From the NCBI GenBank assembly GCA_964412555.1, contig CAYPPG010000009.1, positions 87,785-151,784 on the forward strand: DNA of 64,000 nucleotides, written 5' to 3'. Position 1 is the stretch's first letter. Each line of letters opens with the position of its first letter. The translations under genes were made by a program, and so were the position numbers. The notes below the pieces were generated by a model. The model was not told where the DNA came from, made no database searches, and saw nothing but the letters and a program-made list of their open reading frames with translations. Of the stretch, positions 16,233 to 24,852 are shown in pieces. Origin of the DNA: CAYPPG01 sp964412555 (GTDB lineage Bacteria; Hinthialibacterota; Hinthialibacteria; Hinthialibacterales; Hinthialibacteraceae).

Positions 16233-18286
16233 GCACCATGCTGAAGCAAGGATATGAAATGATGGATCCACAAAAGAAAAACGGAGCTCGGATTGGAGTT
16301 TATGTCTGTCATTGCGGCGGGAATATTTCCGACGTCGTGGATGTAGAAAAAGTGGTGGAAGCTGTTGCTCACCTTCCGGATGTCGCCGTGGCTCGGCGTA
16401 ACATGTTCATGTGCTCGGATCCTGGTCAGAATATGATCAGCGAGGATATTCGCAATGAAAACTTGAATCGTGTGGTCGTTGCTGCCTGTTCCCCGAGTCT
16501 TCATGAACTGACATTTCGGTTGACGTTGGCACGGTCGGGGCTGAATCCATATCTCTTTGAACATTGCAACATACGCGAACAGGTCAGTTGGGTGAGCAAA
16601 TCGGATCCGGATGGAGCCACGAATAAAGCGATTCGATTGGTGGCGGCCGGAGTGGCAAAAGCCAGACGTTTGCTGCCTCTTGAGCCTATTCGAGTGGACG
16701 CGACGCAGCATGTCGTGGTGATCGGAGGGGGGATCAGCGGTCTTCGTAGTGCTCGGGATCTATCCCGCCGTGGATTGACAGTGACATTGCTCGAACGGTC
16801 TCCGTTTCTCGGTGGGCGCATGGCGCAGCTGGACTCTGTTTATCCCACGCAGGATCGTGCGCGTGATCTTCTTCAAACTCTTTTAACCGAGGTAACGCGA
16901 GATCCGGATATCACTGTCTATACTCTTGCCGAAGTAAACGATGTGTCCGGATACATTGGGAACTTTCAATTACATGTCTCTCTGCAGCCACGAGGGATCA
17001 CAGAAGAATTTGATCCGCAACAGATTTCAACAGTAATGGACCGTTGTCCGGAAAGCACTCCGAACGAATTTGACTATGGATTGACCTCTCGAAAGGCCAT
17101 TTATATGCCTTATCCCGATTGCTTTCCACCCTTCCCGGCGATCGACTGGAAAACATGCACTCAGTGTGGGGAATGTTACGAAGCGGTTCAGGGGAAGGGA
17201 ATTGTACTGGATGCGTCTCCGCAAGAAATCGACATTCATGCCGGCGCCATTGTCCTTGCTACCGGTTTTGATACGTATGAACCGCATGAAGGTGAGTTCG
17301 GATATGCAGAACATTCGGAAGTTGTCACACTGCCCCAGTTTGTTCGTATGTTGGACACAGAGGGGCCGACGCAGGGCCGTTTGGAACTCAATGGAAATCC
17401 TGTAAAAAATGTTTGTATGATCCATTGCGTAGGCAGCCGGCAAAGAGAAGGGATTCACCAACCCGGTCCGGATGGGCGGCTGAATGAATATTGTTCACGG
17501 GTGTGCTGTACCGCCACTCTTCAGGCTGCCTTGGAAATTCGGGAGCGGTTTCCAAATGTCAATGTTTTCGATATCTATCAAGATATCCGAACATACGGGA
17601 GAGGGCATGAAGATTATTACCAGGCGGCGTCGGAGAAAGGGGTTCTTTTTTTCCGTTATATGGCGGAAGAGCAGCCCCTTGTCATGAAATCAAATGGTAC
17701 AAACGGTTCACCGCTTGCGGTGAAGGTAAAAGATACTTTGACGTTCGGAGAGGAAGTGGATATCCCGGCCGACCTGGTGGTGCTTGCCACCGGCATGGTG
17801 CCTCGCGACATCCATCACTTGATTGAAATTCTCAAACTTCCAAGAAGTTCGGACAATTTCTTACAAGAGGTGCATCCAAAACTGCGCCCCGTCGAGTTGG
17901 CGGTGAATGGAATCCTTATTGCAGGAACATGCCAAGCGCCGATGGATATTACGGAGAGTTGTGCAGCTTCATCCGCGGCCGCTTCCAAATCTTCGATCAT
18001 TTTGTCGAAGGGCTATATCGAACTCGATCCCTTTGTCGCTCGTGTGGATCCACAGCGATGTGAGGGCGAAGGCAAGTGTGTGGAAGAATGCAAGTTTACT
18101 CACGCAATTTCGATGGTCGAGAGAGAAGTGGATGGAAGGATGATAAAGCAAGCGGAGGTCAATCCCGCATTATGCCGAGGGTGTGGCATGTGTGTCGCTG
18201 TTTGCCCGCATCGAGCCATTCAAGTTGCGGGGTGGGAGTTGGATCAATTCGAATCAATGGTGGATGCGATTGCAGGAGAATTTTGA
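16229..18286 (+). CDS. HdrA/QmoB-like flavin Fe-S subunit
   Basis: 685 residues. The N-terminal RIGVYVCHCGGNISDVVDVE is the HdrA CxCGGN domain, followed by CSPSLHELTFRLTLARSGLN and an FAD domain at VVVIGGGISGLRSARDL. Where its partner has a Cys-rich motif, this protein has VYPTQDRARDLLQTLL, so the motif is lost. One Fe-S site is reduced (TCTQCGECYEAV, no fourth CP). Further on are SRVCCTATLQAAL and ILIAGTCQAPMDITESCA. The C-terminus has a ferredoxin pair: an irregular CEGEGKCVEEC and a regular CRGCGMCVAVCPHRAI. The four-base start/stop overlap with both neighbours indicates tight stoichiometry. The QmoB-type fused MvhD is absent (it is a separate gene). Confidence 0.87.
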   Translation: MSTMLKQGYEMMDPQKKNGARIGVYVCHCGGNISDVVDVEKVVEAVAHLPDVAVARRNMFMCSDPGQNMISEDIRNENLNRVVVAACSPSLHELTFRLTLARSGLNPYLFEHCNIREQVSWVSKSDPDGATNKAIRLVAAGVAKARRLLPLEPIRVDATQHVVVIGGGISGLRSARDLSRRGLTVTLLERSPFLGGRMAQLDSVYPTQDRARDLLQTLLTEVTRDPDITVYTLAEVNDVSGYIGNFQLHVSLQPRGITEEFDPQQISTVMDRCPESTPNEFDYGLTSRKAIYMPYPDCFPPFPAIDWKTCTQCGECYEAVQGKGIVLDASPQEIDIHAGAIVLATGFDTYEPHEGEFGYAEHSEVVTLPQFVRMLDTEGPTQGRLELNGNPVKNVCMIHCVGSRQREGIHQPGPDGRLNEYCSRVCCTATLQAALEIRERFPNVNVFDIYQDIRTYGRGHEDYYQAASEKGVLFFRYMAEEQPLVMKSNGTNGSPLAVKVKDTLTFGEEVDIPADLVVLATGMVPRDIHHLIEILKLPRSSDNFLQEVHPKLRPVELAVNGILIAGTCQAPMDITESCAASSAAASKSSIILSKGYIELDPFVARVDPQRCEGEGKCVEECKFTHAISMVEREVDGRMIKQAEVNPALCRGCGMCVAVCPHRAIQVAGWELDQFESMVDAIAGEF

Positions 18287-18597
18287 TGCAAGAACAAAAA
18301 ACAACAAGTGAAAAAAAGAAGAAAGAGAAGAAACCGATTCAAATTCTTCGTGAACGCCGAGGTGGAGTTCGGAAAGAACTGATTGCTTTAAACCGTGAGC
18401 AAACAAAGATTCGCAAACAACTACTCGAATTACTTAAAGACGGGCCGAAAACAGTTCCTGAAATATCGAATCAAACCGGTATCCCGGCGCATAAAGCGCT
18501 TTGGTATATTGTCGGATTGAAGAAGTACGGCGAAATTGCCGAAGGGGATGAACGCGACGGGTATTATGAATACGCCTTGAGGGAGGAAGAAAATTGA
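18286..18597 (+). CDS. small winged-helix regulator between qmoB- and qmoC-like genes
   Basis: 103 residues. GGAG is before the ATG, which overlaps the previous stop (TGATG). The first third is a lysine-rich low-complexity tail (QEQKTTSEKKKKEKKP), followed by a coiled segment and a winged-helix fold: KQLLELLKDGPKTVPEISNQ, TGIPAHKALWYIVGLKKY and a short wing GEIAEGDERDGYYEY. It resembles ArsR/MarR-like DNA-binding domains without an obvious sensor. It may regulate the operon; a structural role is also possible. Position between two core subunits is unusual. Confidence 0.75.
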   Translation: MQEQKTTSEKKKKEKKPIQILRERRGGVRKELIALNREQTKIRKQLLELLKDGPKTVPEISNQTGIPAHKALWYIVGLKKYGEIAEGDERDGYYEYALREEEN

Positions 18598-19739
18598 GTA
18601 CACAAGTTGATCCTACTTTGCGGCACGAAATCTTGCAGTTTGGGGGAGACGATCTCAATACCTGTTTCAATTGTGGGAATTGCACAGCGGTTTGCCCCTT
18701 ATCGCGCGAATCAACCGTCTTTCCACGGAAAATCATTCGTTACCTCCAGCTGGGTATGAAAGACAAAGTAGTCGAATCGCCCGAGCCATGGCTTTGTTAT
18801 TATTGCGGGGAGTGTTCAGAAAGTTGTCCCCGGCAGGCAAGCCCCGGCGAATTGATGATGGCTACACGCCGGTATCTAATTTCTCAATACGATTGGACCG
18901 GTCTATCCAAACGGCTCTACCTTTCCAAGGCATGGGAATTCGGGGCACTTTTCGTTGTTGCTTTATTTGTCGTGGGATTATTTATTGTTTCCGGTTCTTT
19001 TACCGCCGAACGAATGGTGACATCTCATGTTTCCTTGAATACATTCGCCCCGGTAGAATGGGTTCATTACAGTGACTTGGCATTGGCGGCAATCTTATCT
19101 TTCTTGCTCTTGTCGAATGCCTATCGAATGTATCGCTTCATTGGGAACGGAAACAACACGTCCCGGATCCCTTTGTGGCTCTATTTCCAAGAATTGAAAA
19201 CCTTGATTTTGCATGGCCTTACTCAAATCCGTTGGCGGGAATGTGAAAGTTCGACCCGTTGGTTCAAGCATTTTCTTTTGGTGACCGCGTATGGAACCAT
19301 GTTCTTGCTCGTCGTCTTGTTGCTACCGTGGTTTCAAATGGATACGTCGGAATTCAATTGGGTTAGTTTGTTGGGGTATTATGCAACCTTTATCCTGCTG
19401 TATGTCACCGGGGATATGATGATTAGCCGGTTCAGAAAAAAAGAGGAAATTCACAAATTTTCTCACCTCTCCGATTGGATGTTTTTGATTCTGTTGTTCC
19501 TGACCGCGTTGACGGGAATTGCACTTCATCTCTTTCGGCTTTTGGATCTTCCTTTTCCTACTTATTATATGTATGTCATTCATTTGGCGATTGCCGTGCC
19601 GATGCTGGTGGTGGAAGTTCCCTTTAGCAAATGGGCGCATTTGTTGTATCGACCACTGGCGATCTACTTACTCACGGTAAGAGAAAAAGCCAGAACATAT
19701 GTCAATACGAAAGAAACGAGTGTAGCTACCTCGTCATAG
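18594..19739 (+). CDS. QmoC-like subunit: HdrC ferredoxin domain fused to cytochrome-b-type membrane domain
   Basis: 381 residues from a TTG that overlaps the preceding stop; GGGAGGAAG upstream supports it. Two [4Fe-4S] motifs at C24/27/30/34 (CFNCGNCTAVCP) and C68/71/74/78 (CYYCGECSESCP) match HdrC. From about residue 115 the protein has roughly five or six membrane helices (FGALFVVALFVVGLFIV, LALAAILSFLLLSNA, FLLVVLLLPW, LLGYYATFILLYVTGDM, MFLILLFLTALTGIALHL and YVIHLAIAVPMLVV) with histidines that could ligate haem, as in QmoC/NarI. It likely anchors the HdrA subunits and exchanges electrons with the quinone pool. Confidence 0.9.
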   Translation: MSTQVDPTLRHEILQFGGDDLNTCFNCGNCTAVCPLSRESTVFPRKIIRYLQLGMKDKVVESPEPWLCYYCGECSESCPRQASPGELMMATRRYLISQYDWTGLSKRLYLSKAWEFGALFVVALFVVGLFIVSGSFTAERMVTSHVSLNTFAPVEWVHYSDLALAAILSFLLLSNAYRMYRFIGNGNNTSRIPLWLYFQELKTLILHGLTQIRWRECESSTRWFKHFLLVTAYGTMFLLVVLLLPWFQMDTSEFNWVSLLGYYATFILLYVTGDMMISRFRKKEEIHKFSHLSDWMFLILLFLTALTGIALHLFRLLDLPFPTYYMYVIHLAIAVPMLVVEVPFSKWAHLLYRPLAIYLLTVREKARTYVNTKETSVATSS

Positions 19740-19864
19740 GGGAAAGTTCTTTTTTTTCTTTTCATCCTTTTTATTTGTCTATATTAGAACGAATGAGACA
19801 TTCTGGAAAATCCCCTATAGGAAATATGAGAATCATGCCCTTGGGGGATATTTATACTTTTATA

Positions 19865-20671
19865 TTATATGCTCCCTTTTGTCTGAAATGCATTGCCTAT
19901 CATAAACAAACCCGCGAGCCAATTCGTATAAGCAAATATCCTCATCAGGTGCTTCGGCTTTGTTTGTAATGCAAACTTTCCCCCCAGTATTCCTCCTGTA
20001 ATCGTAATAAAGGCTAATGGAATGGCCCAAGAAGGATTAAAATCTCCCTGAACCGCATGGCCGATAAACCCCATAAAAGCGGTTAGCGCTATCAATGGAG
20101 ACGCTGTTCCAACGGCAATAGGCATCGGTACGTTACAAGCCAAGACCATTAAAGGAACTAGAAAAGAGCCTCCTGAAACTCCGACCATGCCAGAAGCAAA
20201 GCCTGCTAAAACAGTAACTGGTAATGCAATCCATATGTTTATAGCATAAATTTGATCGAAATAGTGAATGTTTACGGTTCCAAATTGATGCTGTTCTATA
20301 CTGTCCTTTTTTTGAGAAATGGGAATTAGCATCACGAATCCAGTGATCAGTAACATGACAGCAAATACCAGCTTTAATTGAAAACCGCTGAAAAAATGAG
20401 AAAAATATCCCCCTCCCATCGCAGGAAAAGCAGCAAAAATTCCAATGAAAATTGCCAATGGCCATAATACAGATTTATTTTTTTGGAAGATTATCATTGC
20501 CGCAACAGAAGCGGAAAAAAGAATGAACTGACCCGTTGCCGCTGCCTCATGCATCGGCATATTGGCGATAGCCAAAATGATAACATAGAAGTTTCCCCCC
20601 CCTTTTCCAACCATGGTCATCAGAAAAGCGACGATAAAAACAAGAAAGCTTGATATAAACAAAGTTATCAT
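19865..20671 (-). CDS. TauE/SafE-family anion permease
   Basis: 268 residues with about eight hydrophobic segments in two symmetrical halves. Signature blocks are VGKGGGNFYVIILAIANMP and MHEAAATGQFILF in the first half and FASGMVGVSGGSFLVPLMVL and GTASPLIALTAFMGFIGHA in the second. Family members export sulfite, sulfoacetate or related anions. It is convergent with the qmo-like operon and close to it, so a role in moving a sulfur oxyanion is reasonable inference. No Shine-Dalgarno stands out; the start is preceded by an AT-rich run. A 10-mer ATATCATGAT is shared with the qmo promoter. Confidence 0.88.
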   Translation of the reverse strand: MITLFISSFLVFIVAFLMTMVGKGGGNFYVIILAIANMPMHEAAATGQFILFSASVAAMIIFQKNKSVLWPLAIFIGIFAAFPAMGGGYFSHFFSGFQLKLVFAVMLLITGFVMLIPISQKKDSIEQHQFGTVNIHYFDQIYAINIWIALPVTVLAGFASGMVGVSGGSFLVPLMVLACNVPMPIAVGTASPLIALTAFMGFIGHAVQGDFNPSWAIPLAFITITGGILGGKFALQTKPKHLMRIFAYTNWLAGLFMIGNAFQTKGSI

Positions 20672-20856
20672 TTTATATTATATAATTAATAAAATAAAAT
20701 CATGATATCGCTTTGCAACCACCCATTCAGCAAGTTCAGGTATTGTTGCCTTGTTTGTGCCGTCAAAATTGGGTTGATTTTTGTAAATGTCGCAACGCGC
20801 CATATCAACAGAATCATTCATCAAGATTATTCATATCTCATTTTGAATTCTGATAA

Positions 20857-20985
20857 TTCCATAACAAAGCGCAATCCGTTCCAGGTAACGTCTGTATTTT
20901 TGGAGGGTTGGCGGTTAAGGAAATCCAAAGTACCATGATTCATTTGGAAAATCTCATGGAAGGTGTCATCAATGGGATTGAAGCA
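20857..20985 (+). pseudogene. possible coding remnant (weak)
   Basis: In the 20672-21047 gap the plus strand carries a coherent open segment: HNKAQSVPGNVCIFGG, LAVKEIQSTMIHLENLMEG and VINGIEA, in one frame, preceded by stops at 20851-20856 with no start codon. It reads like a protein C-terminus and not random sequence, but I cannot name a family. It may be the remains of a gene lost between the TauE and ArsR genes. Confidence 0.3.
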
Positions 20986-21047
20986 ATAAGCATATCAATC
21001 TTTCGGTGTAGCTGGGGAATGAAGTTTTCTATTATCCAAAAAAGGAT

Positions 21048-21419
21048 TTAGGACGCTTCTTTCACTTGATTGTTGTTCCGGTTCTTGTGCACTTCCCGTA
21101 TTACTGATTGGCGCGGACGGACCGTGACACGTCGTTCTTTTTTCAATTCTTTTAAAAGATTTTTCACCAGAGCCGGGTTTAAAAGATAATAACAGCGCAA
21201 AGGCCCATGTGAATAGGAATCGATCAGGTTTTCTTTTTTCAGCGTGGCGAGATGTTGCGATAGATTGGGTTGAGAAATATCGACGATTTCCTGCACATCT
21301 TGAACACATTTGGCTCCTTGGCATAATTCATCCAAAATGGCTAACCGAACTGGATTGGCTAAGGCTTTTAGAAGAGCAGCCACATCTTTCAATTCATCGA
21401 GTTGCTTTTTTTCTGCCAT
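21048..21419 (-). CDS. ArsR-family transcriptional regulator (first copy)
   Basis: 123 residues. A winged-helix fold: DVAALLKALANPVRLAILDE, then the recognition region DVQEIVDISQPNLSQHLATL, and a wing with GPLRCYYLLNPALVKNL. Cysteines fall at ELCQGAKCVQDV and in the wing (RCYY). The second copy at 40116-40484 keeps the KCV and RCY cysteines, so they may form a sulfide- or redox-sensing pair. The tail (VRPRQSVIREVHKNRNNNQ) is basic. Promoter at 21456-21484 contains the shared inverted repeat, consistent with autorepression. It is divergent from the OsmC gene. Confidence 0.88.
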   Translation of the reverse strand: MAEKKQLDELKDVAALLKALANPVRLAILDELCQGAKCVQDVQEIVDISQPNLSQHLATLKKENLIDSYSHGPLRCYYLLNPALVKNLLKELKKERRVTVRPRQSVIREVHKNRNNNQVKEAS

Positions 21420-21449
21420 TGAATTCCCTCATCATAGTGTAATGTCGTT

Positions 21450-21484
21450 TATATAATTTTACAGGAATATAACTTGATTTGCAA
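21450..21484 (-). promoter_or_regulatory. arsR promoter with shared inverted repeat (divergent to osmC)
   Basis: On the minus strand TTGCAA (21479-21484), 17-base spacer and TAAAAT (21456-21461). The repeat TATATTC (21465-21471)-N8-TTATATA (21450-21456) covers spacer and -10. Because the OsmC gene diverges about 80 bases away, a repressor here could affect both genes. Confidence 0.6.
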
Positions 21485-21564
21485 GTGGTGGTTCTGCTAT
21501 TCTGTAATGGATTCATGACTTTACAGTACTGCAAGAACCAAATTTCATTTTTGAGGTGAAATAT

Positions 21565-21993
21565 ATGTATCATTATCAAAGTACCCTTCGTTGGAAAGAA
21601 GGAAAAGTGGGAATCGTCGAGTCGGATGGCAATGAGAGTTTTGAGGTCGCTTCTCCCCCCGAATTTGGTGGACCTCCTCATTACTGGTCGCCGGAACAAC
21701 TGTTTGTCGCTTCGATTGGAAGCTGTATCATGAGTACATTCTTATTTTTTACCGAACGCATGCGCATTTCTCTGCAAGCCTATGAAAGCACAGCCAAAGG
21801 GCAGATGGAAAAAACTCCCGATGGACTTCGATTTACTCAAGCCAATGTGGCAATCACTGCACACGTTCAAGACGAATCCGAAGTGTCCAAGGTCGAAAAC
21901 CTCCAGCCCAAATTGGAAAAATATTGCCCGATATCCATGGCTCTCAATTTTCCGGTGCATCTGGAGTTAATTGTAAAAAAAACACAATCCTGA
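21565..21993 (+). CDS. OsmC/Ohr-family peroxiredoxin-like protein
   Basis: 142 residues from the ATG at 21565 (GAGGTGAA nine bases upstream); GTG at 21556 is within the Shine-Dalgarno region. Typical OsmC features: YQSTLRWKEGKVGIV, PPEFGGPPHYWSPEQLFVASIGSCIM with the first catalytic cysteine, and YCPISMALNFPVHLELIV with the second in the usual xCP-x-S context. The family reduces organic hydroperoxides or handles thiol/sulfane sulfur. Placed head-to-head with arsR, so likely under its control. Confidence 0.88.
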   Translation: MYHYQSTLRWKEGKVGIVESDGNESFEVASPPEFGGPPHYWSPEQLFVASIGSCIMSTFLFFTERMRISLQAYESTAKGQMEKTPDGLRFTQANVAITAHVQDESEVSKVENLQPKLEKYCPISMALNFPVHLELIVKKTQS

Positions 21994-22055
21994 AATTCAT
22001 CAACGATTGCTTCTTGGTTCAGATGTTAGTCAACATTTCTGCTGCTTTGTCACGT

Positions 22056-22817
22056 TCAATTGGAGGATAGTACTTTTCTTTCTGCATTTAACAGGATTTC
22101 GATTCCTTCCATCCATCGATGAAGAAGTAATTTCCTTTGATAGAGTTTTTCGGGTAAAAGCCAATAATTCAATTCAAGGGCTTTGTAACTGTTGGGGCAT
22201 TGAATGAAGTAGTAGTGTTCACTGAGATCGATATGGCAAAGAGGCAGTTGTTGGATCAACCATTCTTTGATTGCTTGATATAATTCAAATCGGTTCCGAA
22301 TGGATAGAGCGATTTGTTTTGTATGTTGAGACATGGTTTGCGCCTCATATACCATCCGGAGGATTTCCAGGAGGATATTGATTTCTTCAATATACTCGTC
22401 TTTTTGTACTTTCATTGTGGAAGACGATTCGTGAATCGTTTCAATGCCATGCCGGTGTAAGATGTCGCGAACGACCTGTTTGAAGCGATCGGTGTTGACC
22501 GCGATCAGTGCCTCCAGTGCTCCTACGCGGAGATCGTGAAGAAAAGGTTGTGCCCATGATGTCGGGCCATACTCGAATTGAACCGGATATTGATCAAACT
22601 CGCTCAATCGAAATACTCGAACAGAATCCTGTCGGCAGTTTGCTTGAAATTGCTCCATTTCGGGAGATAAGGATTCGGCGTGATAATCCAATTTGCCAAG
22701 GGTGACGAAAAGAGAATATCCATTCTCGATAATCGCATATTGGCTCGAATTCTCCCAGTCCACTTCGCGAAGTATTTGATTCCATGTGTAGACCAAATCG
22801 GATGCAATGTTGTTCAT
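22056..22817 (-). CDS. protein of unknown function, soluble, 253 residues
   Basis: AGGAGGGG precedes the ATG, so expression is likely. Begins MNNIASDLVYTWNQILREVDW, has a beta-rich first half (SLFVTLGKLDYHAES, FRLSEFDQYPVQFEYGPTSW) and a helical second half (EEINILLEILRMVYEAQTMS, FELYQAIKEWLIQQLPLCHI). No transmembrane segment or catalytic motif is visible. I do not recognise the family. It faces the thiol-redox genes, with the 22954 promoter upstream on the other strand. Confidence 0.7.
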   Translation of the reverse strand: MNNIASDLVYTWNQILREVDWENSSQYAIIENGYSLFVTLGKLDYHAESLSPEMEQFQANCRQDSVRVFRLSEFDQYPVQFEYGPTSWAQPFLHDLRVGALEALIAVNTDRFKQVVRDILHRHGIETIHESSSTMKVQKDEYIEEINILLEILRMVYEAQTMSQHTKQIALSIRNRFELYQAIKEWLIQQLPLCHIDLSEHYYFIQCPNSYKALELNYWLLPEKLYQRKLLLHRWMEGIEILLNAERKVLSSN

Positions 22818-22953
22818 GATACCCCTCCTGCATCGATCTTATACCGCCTTTGTCTCCCTGGTTTCAACAGTATTCTCATTACACCATGACAAAAAACAAT
22901 CTTTGTTTCTTTTCCGAGTCATCTCCGAGGAGAAGAAGTCTTATTGTATCTTA

Positions 22954-22982
22954 TTGTAATTATATTCCTGTTAAGTTATTTA
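22954..22982 (+). promoter_or_regulatory. promoter-like site with shared inverted repeat, no gene assigned
   Basis: TTGTAA (22954-22959), 17-base spacer, TATTTA (22977-22982) with TATATTC (22961-22967)-N8-TTATTTA (22976-22982). Very close to the arsR site (TATATTCCTGT shared). It points toward 23000-23170, where only short open frames and a GTGTGG/CCACAC hairpin (about 23022-23042) are visible; the remainder of 22818-23175 looks gene-free. It may control a small RNA. Confidence 0.45.
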
Positions 22983-23175
22983 AGCAATAGGTTATATATG
23001 GATTGATGGAGAGAGGATATCGGTGTGGTTTCATTTCCCACACTGAGTATATTGTATATGATTTTTTGTAATTCTAGTGGGGTTGGAACTATCCGGCGGG
23101 GATGCTGGCTTTACCCATGAAGGGGGAAAATATCTCAATTCACTGAACCGTGGAAGGAAAACAGGAATCGAATGG

Positions 23176-23772
23176 TTATTTCCAAATGTGAAGAGCGACT
23201 TCAGCGACTCTCTTCCCGACGTTACCCGCCAATTTGCGGCCAAATTGATCCGGCTCTAATCCTTGGTCTTTCGCATTCCATAAGGTTCCTCCAAAATGAG
23301 CCATCTCTTTGCCATCTCCAACAACAATCATATCATGGCACAGCAAGGCGGCTTGGACGGCTTGAATTGTAAGTTCTTGACCTCCGTTACGGACGCCGCC
23401 GACCGCCAAAACCCCCCCGACGCGGTTCCGGAAGAGGAACCCATTTCGGCGGAAGGAACAACTTCGATCCAGGAACGCTTTGCATTGAGATGTCATGGAT
23501 CCGAGATACACTGGTGTACCGATGACCATCCCGACAATCTCTTGATCGGCAAGTTTTGGAATGAGAGGCTTGAAATCGTCCTCGATGTCGCATGTCAATT
23601 CTTCTTTACAGGTTCCACAGCTACTACAGCCTCGGATATTCAATTCTCCCAATTCAAGAATCTCTGTTTCCATTTCGGGGTAGTTTTCCCGCACGCTTTC
23701 CATACAGATGGCAAGAGCCTGGTAAGTGCTTTTTCCGTTTCTCGGACTGCAATTGATACCAATAATTTTCAT
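23176..23772 (-). CDS. flavodoxin-fold NADPH-dependent FMN reductase, iron-sulfur flavoprotein type
   Basis: 198 residues. GGGAG precedes the ATG. The N-terminal MKIIGINCSPRNGKSTYQAL is the FMN phosphate loop. GCSSCGTCKEELTCDIEDDF holds the cysteine cluster (C-x2-C-x2-C-x5-C type) of iron-sulfur flavoproteins, and VIGTPVYLGSMTSQCKAFLDR follows as the flavodoxin substrate-site strand. Such proteins transfer electrons or reduce quinones and flavins. Neighbours are redox proteins. Near-full family length; function at family level only. Confidence 0.87.
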   Translation of the reverse strand: MKIIGINCSPRNGKSTYQALAICMESVRENYPEMETEILELGELNIRGCSSCGTCKEELTCDIEDDFKPLIPKLADQEIVGMVIGTPVYLGSMTSQCKAFLDRSCSFRRNGFLFRNRVGGVLAVGGVRNGGQELTIQAVQAALLCHDMIVVGDGKEMAHFGGTLWNAKDQGLEPDQFGRKLAGNVGKRVAEVALHIWK

Positions 23773-23816
23773 CGTTTCTCCCTTTCACAACAGGTTGTAT
23801 GAATTGATTCTGAATC

Positions 23817-23843
23817 CTCAGGGCAGACTTTGCTTGCCCTGAG
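23817..23843. repeat. palindrome of the GGGCAGACTTYGCTTGCCC family
   Basis: CTCAGGGCAGACTTTGCTTGCCCTGAG is a long inverted repeat in the gap between two minus-strand genes. Related copies are at 24891-24914 and 24977-24997. It is likely a short REP-like element, and the strong hairpin could terminate the radical SAM transcript. Confidence 0.7.
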
Positions 23844-23892
23844 TACTCAGTGAATAGAAAGGCTTTTTCCACTTCCCGCTTCTCAAGTGTTA

Positions 23893-24852
23893 TCAGCATG
23901 CACACGATGAGAACATCGTTTGATTTTGTATTTTATAATAAATTTTGCCATTCACAAAGGAATGAACAATCATTTGCTCTTTGATCAGTTCTTCGATATA
24001 TTTCAAGATTTCATTTCGATTCACGCCGAGACCGTTCACGATATCCTCTAACGAGCAAGGACGCCGTTGTAACATATTGAGAATCTCTTCACGGCCGGCT
24101 TGAAATTCTTCTTGTTGATGAATTTTGCGGTAATCGGCGATGACCTCGGCAGGAGGATCAAATACTCCGGCGATTTGTTCCAAGCGAGCGTGGGATACAC
24201 CGTCGGCGAAATATTCTGCCGGCGGACGTGTCACCGTATTCAATTGTAAGCGATCCGGTTGGAGTCGCTCTACACATTGTTTCAATTTCAACAGTTCCGC
24301 TTCGATGGCGGTATGGCCGGCTAATATAAAAATTTCCATCCAAAATTGGCCATGGAATTCTTGACGAAAATCAATGAGACCTTGCAGCATTTTTTCATGT
24401 GTGATGTCACTGTGAGGGCGATTGACCCTCTGAAACATGGTTTCATCTCCTGCATCCAATGACGGAATGACCAAGTCGGCATGCAGTAACTGATCCCGGA
24501 CTTCTTTTTGCCGAAGAAGGGAACCATTGGTCAAGACGGCAATAGGGATATCTGTCATGTGCCGTATTTGATCGATAAGTTCGTGAATGCGGGAATAGAG
24601 GGTAGGCTCTCCCGATCCACTCAAGGTTATGTAATCCGGATTGCTGTTGAGTTTTCTTTTCAGATCTTCCAGCACTTGATCCAGCGGGACCCATTCTTTT
24701 CGAGTGATTGTTTTACTGGTGGTTTTGCCCAATTGGCAATAAATACAATCATAGGAGCAGGTCTTAAAAGGGACCAAATCGACTCCTAGAGAACGTCCCA
24801 ATCGTCGGGAGGGTACGGGGCCGAATACGTACTGTCTTCTTTCAGGTTTCAT
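23893..24852 (-). CDS. radical SAM protein with C-terminal winged helix (wybutosine-type architecture)
   Basis: 319 residues. The radical SAM cluster site is CSYDCIYCQLG (CxxxCxxC, about residue 32), followed by YITLSGSGEPTLYSRIHELI (GGE-like strand) and VLTNGSLLRQKEVRDQL. The last 80 residues contain a winged-helix-like part (EEILNMLQRRPCSLEDIVNG and LGVNRNEILKYIEEL). It ends FSSCAC. Homologues are often found next to Mrp/NifX-type genes, as here. Substrate unknown; the radical mechanism is a family inference. Confidence 0.85.
   Translation of the reverse strand: MKPERRQYVFGPVPSRRLGRSLGVDLVPFKTCSYDCIYCQLGKTTSKTITRKEWVPLDQVLEDLKRKLNSNPDYITLSGSGEPTLYSRIHELIDQIRHMTDIPIAVLTNGSLLRQKEVRDQLLHADLVIPSLDAGDETMFQRVNRPHSDITHEKMLQGLIDFRQEFHGQFWMEIFILAGHTAIEAELLKLKQCVERLQPDRLQLNTVTRPPAEYFADGVSHARLEQIAGVFDPPAEVIADYRKIHQQEEFQAGREEILNMLQRRPCSLEDIVNGLGVNRNEILKYIEELIKEQMIVHSFVNGKIYYKIQNQTMFSSCAC

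Noticed and set aside
13660..19739. Dissimilatory sulfate reduction operon
   Set aside because: No apr, sat or dsrAB genes are in the window; only the Qmo-like module and carriers are seen.
20702..20938. Plus-strand 78-codon frame between the TauE permease and arsR genes
   Set aside because: Composition and lack of ribosome-binding site argue against it; a different frame holds the more protein-like remnant.
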